64,000 nt of DNA from Methylobacterium sp. (GCF_019745455.1 NZ_JAIETD010000058.1:1-64000); one strand, 5' to 3'; shown: positions 25,121 to 35,055, numbered from the stretch's first letter. Numbers and translations: made by a program. The notes: generated from the sequence alone by a model not told the origin.

Positions 25121-26110
25121 ATGAGACGTACTGTCGTCATCATTCTAGCAACGGTGTTATCGACTCTTCCATGCGTCGGCGCTGGCAGCTATTCCTTCGA
25201 CACCTATATGTCTGAGCGCGGCGGCTGTAGCTCCCACCGCCAGATCCTCGATAAGCGCTTGAAGGAAATCAGGTTCGACTTCGTCGATCCGGGCAAGGCC
25301 AATACCGGCCGCGGCATCGAGCTTTTCGGCCAGCCCGCTGCCGAGTGGACCGAGCAGGATATCCAGGTCGCGATCGCCGCCTTCCGGCGCTGCGAGGAGC
25401 AACTCTTCCGGGCCAATCTCGACCCGACCGGCCAGCCGCAGAACCGTAGGGCGGTGATGAAGGATTACGAGGTCCTGATCACCCGCGGCGCCGCGCGGAT
25501 CGAGGAAAGCCTGCGCGAGATCATCCTGGTGGATCGTCGTAAATCCAGCGGGAGTACCGCTTCGGCTTCTTCCCAATCCGGTCCCGAAACGGCTTCGGCC
25601 GAACGCCGGTCGCGCGACCCGGGGCAGAGGCCGAACCCTGACGAGGCTTTCAACCTCGGCCTTGCCGCCTCGCCCGAAGGTCCGGACCTGCGGATCTCCC
25701 GCGAAGCTGAAGTGAAGCTGGCGCTGCTGCAGGATGCCAGGCGCATCGCCACGGACCGGGAGCGCGAGAACCTAAGGGCCGGCATGCCGCCTTCGGAGCG
25801 CCGGATCGCACAGGGCGCGAGCGTCAGCGACCGCTCCGGCGAGGTCGCCGCCTACGTTCCACGGCCCATCGTCAGCAGCTTCAACTGCGCGCTCACGCGG
25901 GACGGATTCGAGCAGATCCAGAGGGGCATGCTGCTCGAGCGGGTGGAAGCCGTGATCGGTTGCCGCGGGAGCCTCACCGCTACCTCGACTGCCGCCGACC
26001 TCGGCAAGATCGAGGTCCATCTCTGGGACGACCGCAGGACGAGCGGTACCATCACGGTCCAGTTCCTCAACAACGTCGTCTTCACGAAGAGCCAGGTCGG
26101 GCTGAACTGA
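25121..26110 (+). CDS. Secreted protein of unknown function with a BamE/BLIP-like C-terminal segment
   Basis: A 329-aa protein. Signal peptide RRTVVIILATVLSTLPCVGAG. Residues about 22-135 form a predicted helical domain with several Cys (RGGCSSHRQIL, FRRCEEQLF). A low-complexity Ser/Arg/Pro linker spans 145-175. The last 75 residues (FNCALTRDGFEQIQRGMLLERVEAVIGC, then VHLWDDRR, TITVQFLNNVVFTKSQVGL) have the x-I-x-x-GM-x-x-x-x-V-x-x-x-x-G plus two-strand layout of small SmpA/BamE/BLIP-type folds. Function unknown; a periplasmic or envelope role is inferred. No operon partner. Confidence 0.7.
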   Translation: MRRTVVIILATVLSTLPCVGAGSYSFDTYMSERGGCSSHRQILDKRLKEIRFDFVDPGKANTGRGIELFGQPAAEWTEQDIQVAIAAFRRCEEQLFRANLDPTGQPQNRRAVMKDYEVLITRGAARIEESLREIILVDRRKSSGSTASASSQSGPETASAERRSRDPGQRPNPDEAFNLGLAASPEGPDLRISREAEVKLALLQDARRIATDRERENLRAGMPPSERRIAQGASVSDRSGEVAAYVPRPIVSSFNCALTRDGFEQIQRGMLLERVEAVIGCRGSLTATSTAADLGKIEVHLWDDRRTSGTITVQFLNNVVFTKSQVGLN

Positions 26111-26633
26111 GGGCGAAGCCGCGTCGGTTTCGTCGTGGCCGATGAATCCGGGTGGTGGGCCACCGTTGCTGCGCTTTGCCCGCACAAGGCGAAGGTCCTT
26201 TCTGGGGCCCTCTCCCGTCACACTTGCGCGCGAGCGGCCGAAGCTTTGGTCAAGGACGACGAGGTTCCACGTTTTTCGCCAGCACGCTGCGATCTTCGAA
26301 TGTGGATTCCGGCATGGTCATCCATAGTAACGTCAGGTCGAGAACGATCTGCTCGGGCAGCGGCATCCGGCAGCGTGGGGTCCGCCCTCGCCGGCAACAC
26401 CGTGAACTCATCGCTCGCTGACAACGGAATTGGCCTTCGACTACCCAGAAGCCCCTAGGCCGTTCGATCTAAGCCGTTCGCCAGATGATCCGAATGGCTG
26501 CCCGCAGCTTGGGGAAAGGCGATCGATGTCGCATCGATCCGCATTCAAAGCTGAAGACAAGCTGCGGTGTTTCAGCCTAGAACCCTGGTATGCAGCAGGC
26601 CACTAAAAGCCGGCGCATCAAGGGAGGACTAAC
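26111..26633. other. Intergenic region before the TRAP transporter
   Basis: 523 bp without a convincing gene. Short ORFs on both strands (for example 26135-26458 plus and 26218-26424 minus) overlap one another and show no domain, signal peptide or ribosome site. The last bases before the dctP start carry a good ribosome site, AAGGGAGGACTAAC. The promoter was not located. Confidence 0.4.
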
Positions 26634-27770
26634 ATGAGTTCACGTGAGCCAACGGGCCGTCGCGCGACGCGCCGCCGGTTCCTCGGCGCTGCCGCAACGG
26701 CAGCGACCATCGTGGCGGCGCCCACCGTCGCCAAGGCGCAGGGCCCGATCAGCATGCGCTGGCAGAGCACTTGGCCCGCCAAGGACATCTTCCACGAATT
26801 CGCACTCGATTACGCCAAGAAGGTCAACGACATGACCGGCGGCGACCTCAAGATCGAGGTGCTGCCCGCGGGTGCCGTGGTTCCCGCCTTCGGCCTGCTC
26901 GATGCCGTTTCGAAGGGCACGCTCGACGGCGGCCACGGCGTGATGGTCTACCATTACGGCAAGCAGCCCGCCCTCGCGCTATGGGGCTCCGGACCTGGCT
27001 TCGCCATGGATGCCAACATGCTGATGGCCTGGCACAAATACGGCGGCGGCAAGGATCTCCTCGACAAGCTCTATTCGTCGATCGGTGCCAACGTCGTCTC
27101 TATGCCTTACGGACCGATGCCGACGCAGCCTCTCGGCTGGTTCAAGAAGCCGATCGCGAAGGCGGAGGACCTCAACGGGTTGAAGTTCCGCACCGTCGGC
27201 ATCTCGATCGACGTTCTCACCGGCCTCGGTGCCGCCGTGAACGCTCTTCCGGCTGGCGAGATCATTTCTTCGATGGATCGCGGCCTCCTCGACGCGGCCG
27301 AGTTCAATAACGCCGCCTCCGATCTGGCACTCGGATTCCCGGACGTCTCGAAGGTCTGCATGCTGCAGAGCTATCACCAGAATGCCGAGTCCTTCGAGAT
27401 TCTGTTCAACAAGACGAAGTACGACGCGCTCCCCGAGCGCCTGCGCGCGATCATCTCCAACGCGACCGAGGCCGCCTCGCAGGACATGCAGTGGAAGGCG
27501 ATCGACCGCTACTCGAAGGCCTACCAGGAGATGCAGGCGAAGGGCGTCAAGTTCTACAAGACGCCGGACCCGATCCTGAAGAAGCAGCTCGAGGTTTACG
27601 ACGACGTCGTCAAGAAAAAGGCCACCGACAACCCGCTGTTCAAGGAGATCATCGCCTCGCAGATCTCCTTCGCTGAGCGGACTGCCCGATGGGAGCAGGA
27701 TACGATCGTCAACCGCCGCATGGCGTTCGACCACTACTTCGGCCAGAATGCTGCGGCCAAGAAGATCTAG
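26634..27770 (+). CDS. dctP: TRAP transporter periplasmic solute-binding protein (DctP/TakP-like)
   Basis: A 378-aa binding protein with a Tat-type leader (TRRRFLGAAATAATIV). The body resembles the TakP/lactate-binding branch: GPMPTQPLGWFKKPI, LKFRTVGISIDVLTGLGAAV, the GEIISSMDRGLLDAAEFNN block and LQSYHQNAESFEILFNK. The conserved Arg of KFRT and the acidic AAEFNN site are the residues that contact the carboxylate and hydroxyl/keto groups in that branch. It probably captures a small 2-oxo- or 2-hydroxy-acid. First gene of a dctP-dctQ-dctM set; 127 bp separate it from dctQ. Confidence 0.9.
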   Translation: MSSREPTGRRATRRRFLGAAATAATIVAAPTVAKAQGPISMRWQSTWPAKDIFHEFALDYAKKVNDMTGGDLKIEVLPAGAVVPAFGLLDAVSKGTLDGGHGVMVYHYGKQPALALWGSGPGFAMDANMLMAWHKYGGGKDLLDKLYSSIGANVVSMPYGPMPTQPLGWFKKPIAKAEDLNGLKFRTVGISIDVLTGLGAAVNALPAGEIISSMDRGLLDAAEFNNAASDLALGFPDVSKVCMLQSYHQNAESFEILFNKTKYDALPERLRAIISNATEAASQDMQWKAIDRYSKAYQEMQAKGVKFYKTPDPILKKQLEVYDDVVKKKATDNPLFKEIIASQISFAERTARWEQDTIVNRRMAFDHYFGQNAAAKKI

Positions 27771-27897
27771 GGTCGAGACGATCTGAGAGTAGCGTCCCGG
27801 TCCGTTCTTGCCGGACGCGACTTCAAAGCCTCTGAAACAAGTTGAGGGAGCCGTCCGGCTTGGTCCGGTCGGCTCTCCGCCCATGCGAAGGTCCGGC

Positions 27898-28566
27898 ATG
27901 AGAGTGCAGCGCTTCCTCCATACGATCGACGCCCTGAGTACCTGGGTCGGCAAGGCTGCGGCCTGGCTGATCATCGGGCTGATGGCGCTCATCTGCGTCG
28001 AGGTGTTCAAGCGCTACCTGCTGAACGCGCCGACCGCCTGGATCTACGACGCCAGCAACATGCTCTACGGCACGCTGTTCATGCTGGCGGGTGCCTACGC
28101 GCTGGCGAACAACGCCCATGTACGCGGCGACTTCCTCTACGGCTCGATGCGCCCGCGGACGCAGGCGAGCTTCGATCTCGTCCTCTACATCGTCTTCTTC
28201 GTGCCCGGCATCCTGGCCCTGATCTATGCCGGCTACGATTACGCGGCCCTGTCCTGGCGCATCGCCGAGCACTCGACCACCACGGCGGACGGCCCGCCGA
28301 TCTACCATTTCAAGACGGTCATCCCGGTAGCCGGCGCCCTCATCATGCTGCAGGGCCTCGCCGAGATCGTGCGCTGCGTCGTCTGCCTGCGCACCGGCGA
28401 ATGGCCGAGCCGCCTGCGAGACGTGAGCGAGATCGACGTCGTCGAGGAGCAACTCGCTCAGAGCGAGCACGTCGACGCCGACGCGCGCGAGGCTGCGATC
28501 GCCCGCGCCCACTCTATCGAAGAGACCGCGCGCCAACGCGGCATGACAGGGGACCTCCACACATGA
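27898..28566 (+). CDS. dctQ: TRAP transporter small membrane subunit (DctQ)
   Basis: A 222-aa protein with four hydrophobic helices, from AAWLIIGLMALICVEVFKRY to VIPVAGALIMLQGLAEIVR, the DctQ plan. The NAHVRGDFLYG segment in the second loop is family-typical. ATG at 27898 is preferred because AAGG sits seven bases upstream; in-frame starts at 27808 or 27883 add residues with no family match. The tail after about residue 170 is long, acidic and charged. The stop overlaps the dctM ATG (ATGA). Confidence 0.88.
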   Translation: MRVQRFLHTIDALSTWVGKAAAWLIIGLMALICVEVFKRYLLNAPTAWIYDASNMLYGTLFMLAGAYALANNAHVRGDFLYGSMRPRTQASFDLVLYIVFFVPGILALIYAGYDYAALSWRIAEHSTTTADGPPIYHFKTVIPVAGALIMLQGLAEIVRCVVCLRTGEWPSRLRDVSEIDVVEEQLAQSEHVDADAREAAIARAHSIEETARQRGMTGDLHT

Positions 28567-30305
28567 CCGATCCCGGCCTCGGCCTCCTGATGCTCGGGCT
28601 GATCGTCGTCGCGATCATGATGGGCTTCCCCACGGCGTTCACGCTGATGGGGCTCGGCATGTTCTTCGGCTTCTACGCCTTCTACAATCCGACCGAGGCG
28701 TTGATCGACAACAAGATCTTCGACCTCATGGTCCAGCGCACCTACGGCGCCATGACCAACGACGTGCTCATCTCCATCCCGCTCTTCGTGCTGATGGGCT
28801 ACGTGATGGAACGCGGCGCGCTCGTGGACAAGATGTTCTACGCGGTGCAGCTCGCGTTCCGTCGCGTGCCCGCCTCCCTGGCCGTGGCGACGCTGATCGT
28901 CTCCACCTTCTGGGGGATCGCGAGCGGGCTCGTGGGCGCCGTCGTCGTGCTCATGGGCGTCATCGCCATGAACCCGATGCTCAAGGCCGGCTACGACACC
29001 CGGCTCGCCGCGGGCGTCATCACGGCCGGCGGCACCCTCGGCATCCTGATCCCGCCTTCGGTGATGATCATCGTCTACGCGGCGGTGGCGGGCCAGTCGG
29101 TGGTCAAGCTCTACGCCGCCGCCATTTTCCCGGGCTTCTTCCTCGCCTTCCTCTACCTCGTCTACATCGTCGGCTGGGCGATGCTTCGCCCCAAGGTCGC
29201 GCCGAGGCTCTCGGTCGAGGAAACCAAGGTCCCGGTGGAGGACTGGATGGTTCGCCTCCAGGCCGCCGCATCGAACAACATGCTGGTCGGCCTCGTCCGC
29301 GCCAGCTTCGCGCCGGGCGGACTCGGCGCCGCGGCCGGTCTGATCTCGCGCGCCAAGGCGTTCAAGAACCTCGCCACCGCCCTGGTGCCGTTCCTGTTGA
29401 CCTCGGCGATCCTCGGCACGATCTGGTGGTACGTCACCATCTACCAGACGGCCAAGCGGGACGATTCGGCGCCCGAGGGGCTGGAGCAGCTCGGCGGCGG
29501 CGGTGCGCCCGTGGAGGCGGTCACGGCCTCGGCCGCCGGCCCGGCCGAGGCCTTCTACTGGAGCTTCGCCGTCACGGCAGCCCTGAGCCTCGTCGTGCTC
29601 GCGCGCTACTATCGCCGCATGAACGCCGAGCGGTTCGAGGTGCTCAAGCTCCTGTCGTCCTCCGTCATGCCGCTCGGCATTCTCAGCTTCCTGGTGCTGG
29701 CCGTCATCCTGTTCGGCATCACCACCGCGACGGAATCGGCCGCAGTCGGCGCGGCAGGCGCCTTCCTGCTCGCGCTTCAGGCCAGAACCCTGAACTGGAA
29801 GCGGACGAAAGAGGCGGTGTTCCTCACCGCCAAGACCACCGCGATGATCTGCTGGCTCTTCATCGGCTCGGCCCTGTTCTCGGCCGTGTTCGCGCTGCTC
29901 GGCGGTCAGGCGCTCGTCGAGCAATGGGTGCTCTCTCTCGGGCTCACGCCGCTGCAATTCATGATCCTATCCCAGGCGATCATCTTCATCCTCGGCTGGC
30001 CGCTGGAATGGACGGAGATCATCATCATCTTCGTGCCGATCTTCATGCCGTTGCTGTCGCATTTCGGCATCGATCCGATCCTCTGGGGCGTGCTCGTCTT
30101 CGTGAACCTCCAGGCGGCCTTCCTCTCGCCGCCGGTGGCGATGTCGGCCTTCTACCTGAAAGGCGTCTCCCCGCCGCATGTGACGATCAACCAGATCTTC
30201 GCGGGCATGATGCCCTACATGCTGATCGTGATCCTGTGCATGATCTTCATGTATCTCTGGCCGGGCTTGGTGCTGTGGCTGCCGACTTATCTGTATGGAG
30301 CATGA
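28563..30305 (+). CDS. dctM: TRAP transporter large membrane subunit (DctM) with central insertion
   Basis: A 580-aa permease driving Na+-coupled uptake of the ligand bound by DctP. The N-terminal half has TLIVSTFWGIASGLVGAVVV and ITAGGTLGILIPPSVMIIVYA, the C-terminal half GWPLEWTEIIIIFVPIFMPL and NLQAAFLSPPVAMSAFYLKG, both hallmarks of DctM. Typical DctM is about 425 aa; the extra length is a mainly hydrophilic plus two-helix insertion at roughly 215-345, as in the longer TakM-like permeases. It overlaps dctQ by 4 bp. No clear intrinsic terminator follows. Confidence 0.92.
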   Translation: MTDPGLGLLMLGLIVVAIMMGFPTAFTLMGLGMFFGFYAFYNPTEALIDNKIFDLMVQRTYGAMTNDVLISIPLFVLMGYVMERGALVDKMFYAVQLAFRRVPASLAVATLIVSTFWGIASGLVGAVVVLMGVIAMNPMLKAGYDTRLAAGVITAGGTLGILIPPSVMIIVYAAVAGQSVVKLYAAAIFPGFFLAFLYLVYIVGWAMLRPKVAPRLSVEETKVPVEDWMVRLQAAASNNMLVGLVRASFAPGGLGAAAGLISRAKAFKNLATALVPFLLTSAILGTIWWYVTIYQTAKRDDSAPEGLEQLGGGGAPVEAVTASAAGPAEAFYWSFAVTAALSLVVLARYYRRMNAERFEVLKLLSSSVMPLGILSFLVLAVILFGITTATESAAVGAAGAFLLALQARTLNWKRTKEAVFLTAKTTAMICWLFIGSALFSAVFALLGGQALVEQWVLSLGLTPLQFMILSQAIIFILGWPLEWTEIIIIFVPIFMPLLSHFGIDPILWGVLVFVNLQAAFLSPPVAMSAFYLKGVSPPHVTINQIFAGMMPYMLIVILCMIFMYLWPGLVLWLPTYLYGA

Positions 30306-30857
30306 GCCGAAGGTTGCAGGGACAGCCCGCCGTCCTTCGCTATGGCCGGATGGATGGGCAGCAGGGATGTAGTTGAGTTGAATTCGGTCGGCGGTGCGTG
30401 CTGGGTATGGCCGCGATCGGCGACGACGGCCCGTTGCCCATCGCGGTGACGGGCCGTCTCTGTCTTTCAAGGACCGCCATTCGTCGAGCCGGTGCTCGAG
30501 CCGGAACGTTCTGCGCGACCATGGTACGGGATACGTAACCGCGCGGCCCGCTGACCATCGGTGGCGGTTCGGAGTGACGTCCGTTCGTCCGCCGGCGTGA
30601 GACCCGCCTCTTCCCGTGATGCCGGAGCGAAGCTGAGGCCGGGAGTGCAAGCTCAAGGGTCGCATGCATTCCGCGCAATGCCGCGCTGACCGCATCGATT
30701 GCGGGCTGAGGGGCGTGCCGCGGAGAGTGCCCCTCTTCTGAACTGCAAGAACTCCGTTAAGCTTAACCGATCGTAGAGTCCTCTGATCCTAGATGAATCA
30801 GCGCGGCTTCAGGCCGCTAAACACCTGCTGCATTTCGAAGAGACGGTTGGCACTCAA
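30306..30857. other. Intergenic region upstream of flagellin
   Basis: 552 bp with no credible gene. A perfect 12-bp palindrome, GTTAAGCTTAAC (30756-30767), sits about 90 bp before the flagellin start in the otherwise AT-richer last 130 bp, where promoter and leader elements would be expected. ORFs such as 30394-30600 lack protein features. Confidence 0.45.
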
Positions 30858-32603
30858 GTGACGAGCCTTCTGACCAACAACGCGGCGATGACCGCGCTGA
30901 CGACCCTCAAGTCCATCAACGCCCAGCTCGACATGACGAGCAACCGGGTCTCGACCGGCCAGCGCGTCTCGAGCGCCTCGGACAACGCCGCCTATTGGTC
31001 GATCGCCACCACGGTGCGCTCCGACAACGCCTCGCTCTCGGCGGTCAAGGACTCCCTCGGCCTCGGCTCCTCGGCGGTCGACACCGCCTATAACGGCCTC
31101 AACAGCATCATCACCGACCTTCAGAACATGCGCGCCAAGCTGCAGACCGCCCTGCAGCCCGGCGTCGACCGCGCCAAGGTCCAGACCGAGATCACCGCCA
31201 TCCAGAACAAGATGAAGGCCACCGCGGACTCGTCGACATCCTCGGGCCAGAACTGGCTCTCGGTCGATTCCTCGTCCACCAACACCAACTATCAGGCCAC
31301 ACAGAACGTCGTGGCCGGCTTCTCGCGCGATGCCACCGGAACCGTCACCTTCTCCAAAATCGCCGTCGACGTGAACGCCATCAAACTCTACGACGTCAAT
31401 TCCTCAGTCGCGACGCTGCCGGCCAGCAACGCACAGATGACGGGATCGACGGCTTTGGACGCCAGTCCAAGCTTTGTCGGAGGCGGCGCCGACTTTAGCG
31501 GCACCAGTGAACTTGCCCTGAGACTGATCTCCTCCGCCGGGCAGGATACCGTCATTTTGAATCGCACGACGATGATGTCCGCGGTCGACGACATCGCGAA
31601 AGTCACGGGGGCCGAACTCGTTGCGGCCATCAACGATCAGATCGCCAACTCCTTCTCGCTGCAGGGTGCCGTTATCGCTTCGCTCGACGAGTCCGGCCGG
31701 CTTGTCCTGGGCACGAGGGATACAGGAGCTTCCACGTTCCTTTACGTCGATACCGGCGTCGCGACCTTGGGCAACACGTGGATCGATGCCGGCATCGGCT
31801 CCGATGGCGGGACCGCGCTCTATGGCCCGATGGTCTTTCCCGCGAGCTCCTATGCCGACATCGATCTGTCGGGCGCAAATTCCAAAACGATCACGTTCAA
31901 TGACGGGACGGTCACGACCACAGTAGTCCTCGACGTCACCAGTACACCGCTCCCGGTCAATCCGGCCGCAGTCACCTTCAGCGAAGTCCGAGCGATGCTG
32001 AACGCCAACCTGGCTGCTCAGGGCAGCGGGATCGGGTTCGGTGCATCCTGGGGACCGGGCTACCAGTTCCTCGTCCTTTATGGCGCCGGTGGCGGTCCGG
32101 CCTCGTCGATCACCGTGGGAGGCCCCGACGCCGCAGCCTTCGGCTTCACAGCCGGTCAGAGCGCTGTAGGTACCACGGGTGTCGGCAGCAGTGGCAATCC
32201 AGTGGCGACAGGTTCGGACGAGACGGTCGGTACGAGCGGCGGCCTCCTCGATACGACCGGCGTATCGGGCTACGCCGTCTCGACGATCGATATCAGCATG
32301 CTCTTTGGTACGGCAGGCGACGCGGCTCTTCAGAACATCATCTCGCAGGTCGAGAAGGCGCTTGCCAAGGTCACCGACGCCGGCACCAAGCTCGGTGCCA
32401 ACAAGACCCAGATCGACGGGCAGAAAACCTTCGTCGACTCGCTGATGAAGGCCAACGACCGCACCATCGGCATCCTGGTGGACGCCGACATCGAGGAGGA
32501 GTCGACCAAGCTCAAGGCTCTGCAGACCCAGCAGCAGCTCGGCATCCAGTCGCTCAGTATCGCCAACAGCGCCAGCCAGAACGTGCTCTCGCTGTTCAGT
32601 TGA
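30858..32603 (+). CDS. fliC: Flagellin
   Basis: A 581-aa flagellin. The N-terminal D0/D1 helices (SLLTNNAAMTALTTLKSIN, NRVSTGQRVSSASDNAAYW) and the C-terminal helices (NRTIG-like NDRTIGILVDADIEEESTKL, QQLGIQSLSIANSASQNVLSLF) match alphaproteobacterial flagellins. The middle third (about residues 175-480) is a variable, Ser/Thr/Gly-rich surface domain that makes it longer than the 300-400 aa common in rhizobia. The start is a GTG at 30858, which fits the first conserved helix. Transcribed alone; no flagellar assembly genes are near. Confidence 0.95.
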   Translation: MTSLLTNNAAMTALTTLKSINAQLDMTSNRVSTGQRVSSASDNAAYWSIATTVRSDNASLSAVKDSLGLGSSAVDTAYNGLNSIITDLQNMRAKLQTALQPGVDRAKVQTEITAIQNKMKATADSSTSSGQNWLSVDSSSTNTNYQATQNVVAGFSRDATGTVTFSKIAVDVNAIKLYDVNSSVATLPASNAQMTGSTALDASPSFVGGGADFSGTSELALRLISSAGQDTVILNRTTMMSAVDDIAKVTGAELVAAINDQIANSFSLQGAVIASLDESGRLVLGTRDTGASTFLYVDTGVATLGNTWIDAGIGSDGGTALYGPMVFPASSYADIDLSGANSKTITFNDGTVTTTVVLDVTSTPLPVNPAAVTFSEVRAMLNANLAAQGSGIGFGASWGPGYQFLVLYGAGGGPASSITVGGPDAAAFGFTAGQSAVGTTGVGSSGNPVATGSDETVGTSGGLLDTTGVSGYAVSTIDISMLFGTAGDAALQNIISQVEKALAKVTDAGTKLGANKTQIDGQKTFVDSLMKANDRTIGILVDADIEEESTKLKALQTQQQLGIQSLSIANSASQNVLSLFS

Positions 32604-32721
32604 GGCGAGCCTCTCGAGCTTATGCGGATAGGACTCGTGCTACTATTTGAACCGATCGTTCGAAGGCACGAAACACCTCTGACGAGGTCACGCGACGCCG
32701 ACGACGAACACGGCCTTTGGT

Positions 32722-34563
32722 TTACTCCGCCGCCGGCCGACGCTCTTGCCCTGGCTCCTCACGAGCATCCGTGAACTGGAGCGCCGCGAGCTGGGCGTAG
32801 AGGGCGCGCTGGGCGAGCAGGCTCTCGTGGGTGCCCTGCTCGACGATACGGCCTCCATCGAGGACGAGAATGCGATTCGCCGCGCGGATCGTGGCGAGGC
32901 GGTGGGCGATGACGATGGTGGTGCGGCCCTGCATCAGCGTGTCGAGGGCGGTCTGCACCGCCCGCTCGCTCTCGGCGTCGAGGGCCGAAGTTGCCTCGTC
33001 CAGGAGAAGGATCGGCGCGTCCTTCAGGATTGCGCGCGCGATGGCGACGCGCTGGCGTTGGCCCCCCGACAGAGTTACGCCGCGCTCGCCCACCAGGGTC
33101 TCGTAGCCCTGGGGCAGCGCCTGAATGAAGCCGTCGGCATGGGCGAGCACGGCGGCGCGGCGGATCTCGGCCTCCGTGGCCTCGGGCCGGCCGTAGCGGA
33201 TGTTCTCGGCGACGGTGCCGGAGAATACCACCGGGTCCTGCGGCACCAGGGAGAGGCGCTTTCGCAGCACCTCCGGATCGACGGCCGAAATGTCGGTCCC
33301 GTCGATCCGTACCGTCCCCGAGGCCGGATCGTAGAATCGCAGGATGAGCTGGAGCACCGTGGTCTTGCCGGCGCCCGAGGGGCCGACGAGCGCGATCCGC
33401 TCGCCGCGCGAGACCGTGAAGCTGATCCCGTCGAGGGCGGCGTGCTCGGGCCGGGTCGGATAATTGAACCGCACCTCCTCGAAGGCGAGTTCGCCCCGCG
33501 GCGGACTCGGCAGGGGCTTCGGCTCTGCGGGGGCGCGGATCACCGGCTCGGCCGCCAGGATCTCGCCGAGGCGCTCGGCGGCGCCCGCGGCCTGCGCCAG
33601 TTCGCCATAGACCTCCGAAAGCTGGCCGAGGGCACTGGCGCCGAAGACGGCGTAGAGCACGAATTGCGAAAGCTGGCCGGCGGTCATCGTGCCGGCGAGC
33701 ACCCCTTGTGCGCCGTACCACATCACGCCGACGACGCTCGACGAGATCAGGAAGATCGCCACTCCGGTGAGGAGTGAGCGAGCCCGCACCGAATCCCGGG
33801 CCGCCCCATAGGCCTCCTCCGAGGCGTCGGCGAAGCGTGAGGCCGTCGTCCGGCCCATCCCGAAGGCCTGCATCGTCCGAATCGCGCCCACGGCCTCCGA
33901 GGCGTAGGCCGAAGCCTCGGCGAGGCGGTCCTGCGCCGCCCTGGACCGGCGACGGACGCCGCGGCCCGACAGGATCAGGGGGAAGACGATGAGCGGGATC
34001 GCGCCGAGGACGAGGATCGATAGCCTCGGGCTCGTGATGACCATCATGGTCGTCGCGCCGATGAACAGGAACACGTTGCGCAGGAGAATCGAGATCGAGA
34101 CGCCGAAGACCGATTTCACCTGGGTCGCATCCGCCGTGAGACGGGAAATGATCTCTCCCGATTGCGAGCGGTCGAAGAAAGCCGGGTCGAGGATGGTGAG
34201 GCGGCGGAAGACGGCCGTGCGCAAATCCGCGACGACGCGTTCGCCGAGGGTCACGACGGTGTAGTAGCGCGCGCCGCTCGAGATCGCGAGCACGGCGACG
34301 ACGCCGAGGAGGCCGGCGAAATAGGTGTCGATCACCGTGGCGCCCTGCGCCGAGAAGCCGTGGTCGATCACCCGCCGCATCGCGATGGGGACGATCAGGG
34401 TCGCGCCGGATGCGACGAACAAGGCGAGGAACGCCGCCAGGATCCGGCCGCGATAGACCGCCGCGAACGGGATCAAAGGCCTGAGCGATCCGAGCGAGGC
34501 GCGCCCGGCGCTGTCCTTGGTGTTGCCTTCGCCGCGGCGGAGACGGTCAGATCTGCGGGCCAT
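32722..34563 (-). CDS. ABC exporter, fused membrane and ATPase domains (MsbA/multidrug class)
   Basis: A 613-aa half-transporter. About six helices occupy residues 25-320. The nucleotide domain has Walker A VGPSGAGKTT near 395, Q-loop LVPQDP, signature TLSGGQRQRVAIARA, Walker B ILLLDEATSALD and H-loop IAHRLATI. The YTVVTLGERVVADLR and ISRLTADATQVKSVFG stretches match the MsbA-like lipid/drug exporter group. It lies upstream of rpmE in divergent orientation, an arrangement I recall from other rhizobial genomes. Substrate unknown. Confidence 0.9.
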   Translation of the reverse strand: MARRSDRLRRGEGNTKDSAGRASLGSLRPLIPFAAVYRGRILAAFLALFVASGATLIVPIAMRRVIDHGFSAQGATVIDTYFAGLLGVVAVLAISSGARYYTVVTLGERVVADLRTAVFRRLTILDPAFFDRSQSGEIISRLTADATQVKSVFGVSISILLRNVFLFIGATTMMVITSPRLSILVLGAIPLIVFPLILSGRGVRRRSRAAQDRLAEASAYASEAVGAIRTMQAFGMGRTTASRFADASEEAYGAARDSVRARSLLTGVAIFLISSSVVGVMWYGAQGVLAGTMTAGQLSQFVLYAVFGASALGQLSEVYGELAQAAGAAERLGEILAAEPVIRAPAEPKPLPSPPRGELAFEEVRFNYPTRPEHAALDGISFTVSRGERIALVGPSGAGKTTVLQLILRFYDPASGTVRIDGTDISAVDPEVLRKRLSLVPQDPVVFSGTVAENIRYGRPEATEAEIRRAAVLAHADGFIQALPQGYETLVGERGVTLSGGQRQRVAIARAILKDAPILLLDEATSALDAESERAVQTALDTLMQGRTTIVIAHRLATIRAANRILVLDGGRIVEQGTHESLLAQRALYAQLAALQFTDAREEPGQERRPAAE

Positions 34564-34767
34564 CGTGCCTCGGTGTTAAGAACGACATCGAACCTCTCTG
34601 CCACGAATCTCGGCCATGAATCTCGCCGGCTTCGCTTTTCCAGTGCGGTTGCCCGCTTGTTCCGGACTGAACGCTGGGGTATAGGCGCGACTTCATCCGA
34701 TTGCGCGTGATCTATGGCCGCGGGCCGCCAGGCGGGCCGGTCGGCGTGGCTATTGAAGGACTTCGTC

Positions 34768-35022
34768 ATGGCAAAGAGCGCGGCCGACAAGGCCAAGGGG
34801 ACCGAGCATCCCGACTACCACTTCATCAAGGTCGTGATGACCGATGGGTCCGACTACATGACCCGCTCGACCTACGGCAAGGAGGGTGACACTCTCAACC
34901 TCGATATCGATCCGAACACGCACCCGGCCTGGACCGGCGGCGAGACGAAGATGCTCGATCGCGCCGGCCGCGTCTCGCGCTTCAACTCGCGCTTCGGTGC
35001 CTTGTCGTTCGGCAAGAAGTAA
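34768..35022 (+). CDS. rpmE: 50S ribosomal protein L31
   Basis: An 84-aa L31. It begins [26 protein letters not shown] and contains [25 protein letters not shown], typical of the alphaproteobacterial form. The zinc-binding CxxC motif is absent, as in the C-minus type. ATG at 34768 follows GAAGGACTTCGTC. A strong intrinsic terminator follows 33 bp after the stop. Confidence 0.95.
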   Translation: MAKSAADKAKGTEHPDYHFIKVVMTDGSDYMTRSTYGKEGDTLNLDIDPNTHPAWTGGETKMLDRAGRVSRFNSRFGALSFGKK

Positions 35023-35055
35023 GACGCTAGCAGCCGCGCAAACGCGAGGCGGTAC

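Noticed and set aside
26135..26458. Plus-strand ORF of 107 aa before dctP
   Set aside because: No recognisable domain, competing frames on both strands, no ribosome site; a decayed gene cannot be excluded.
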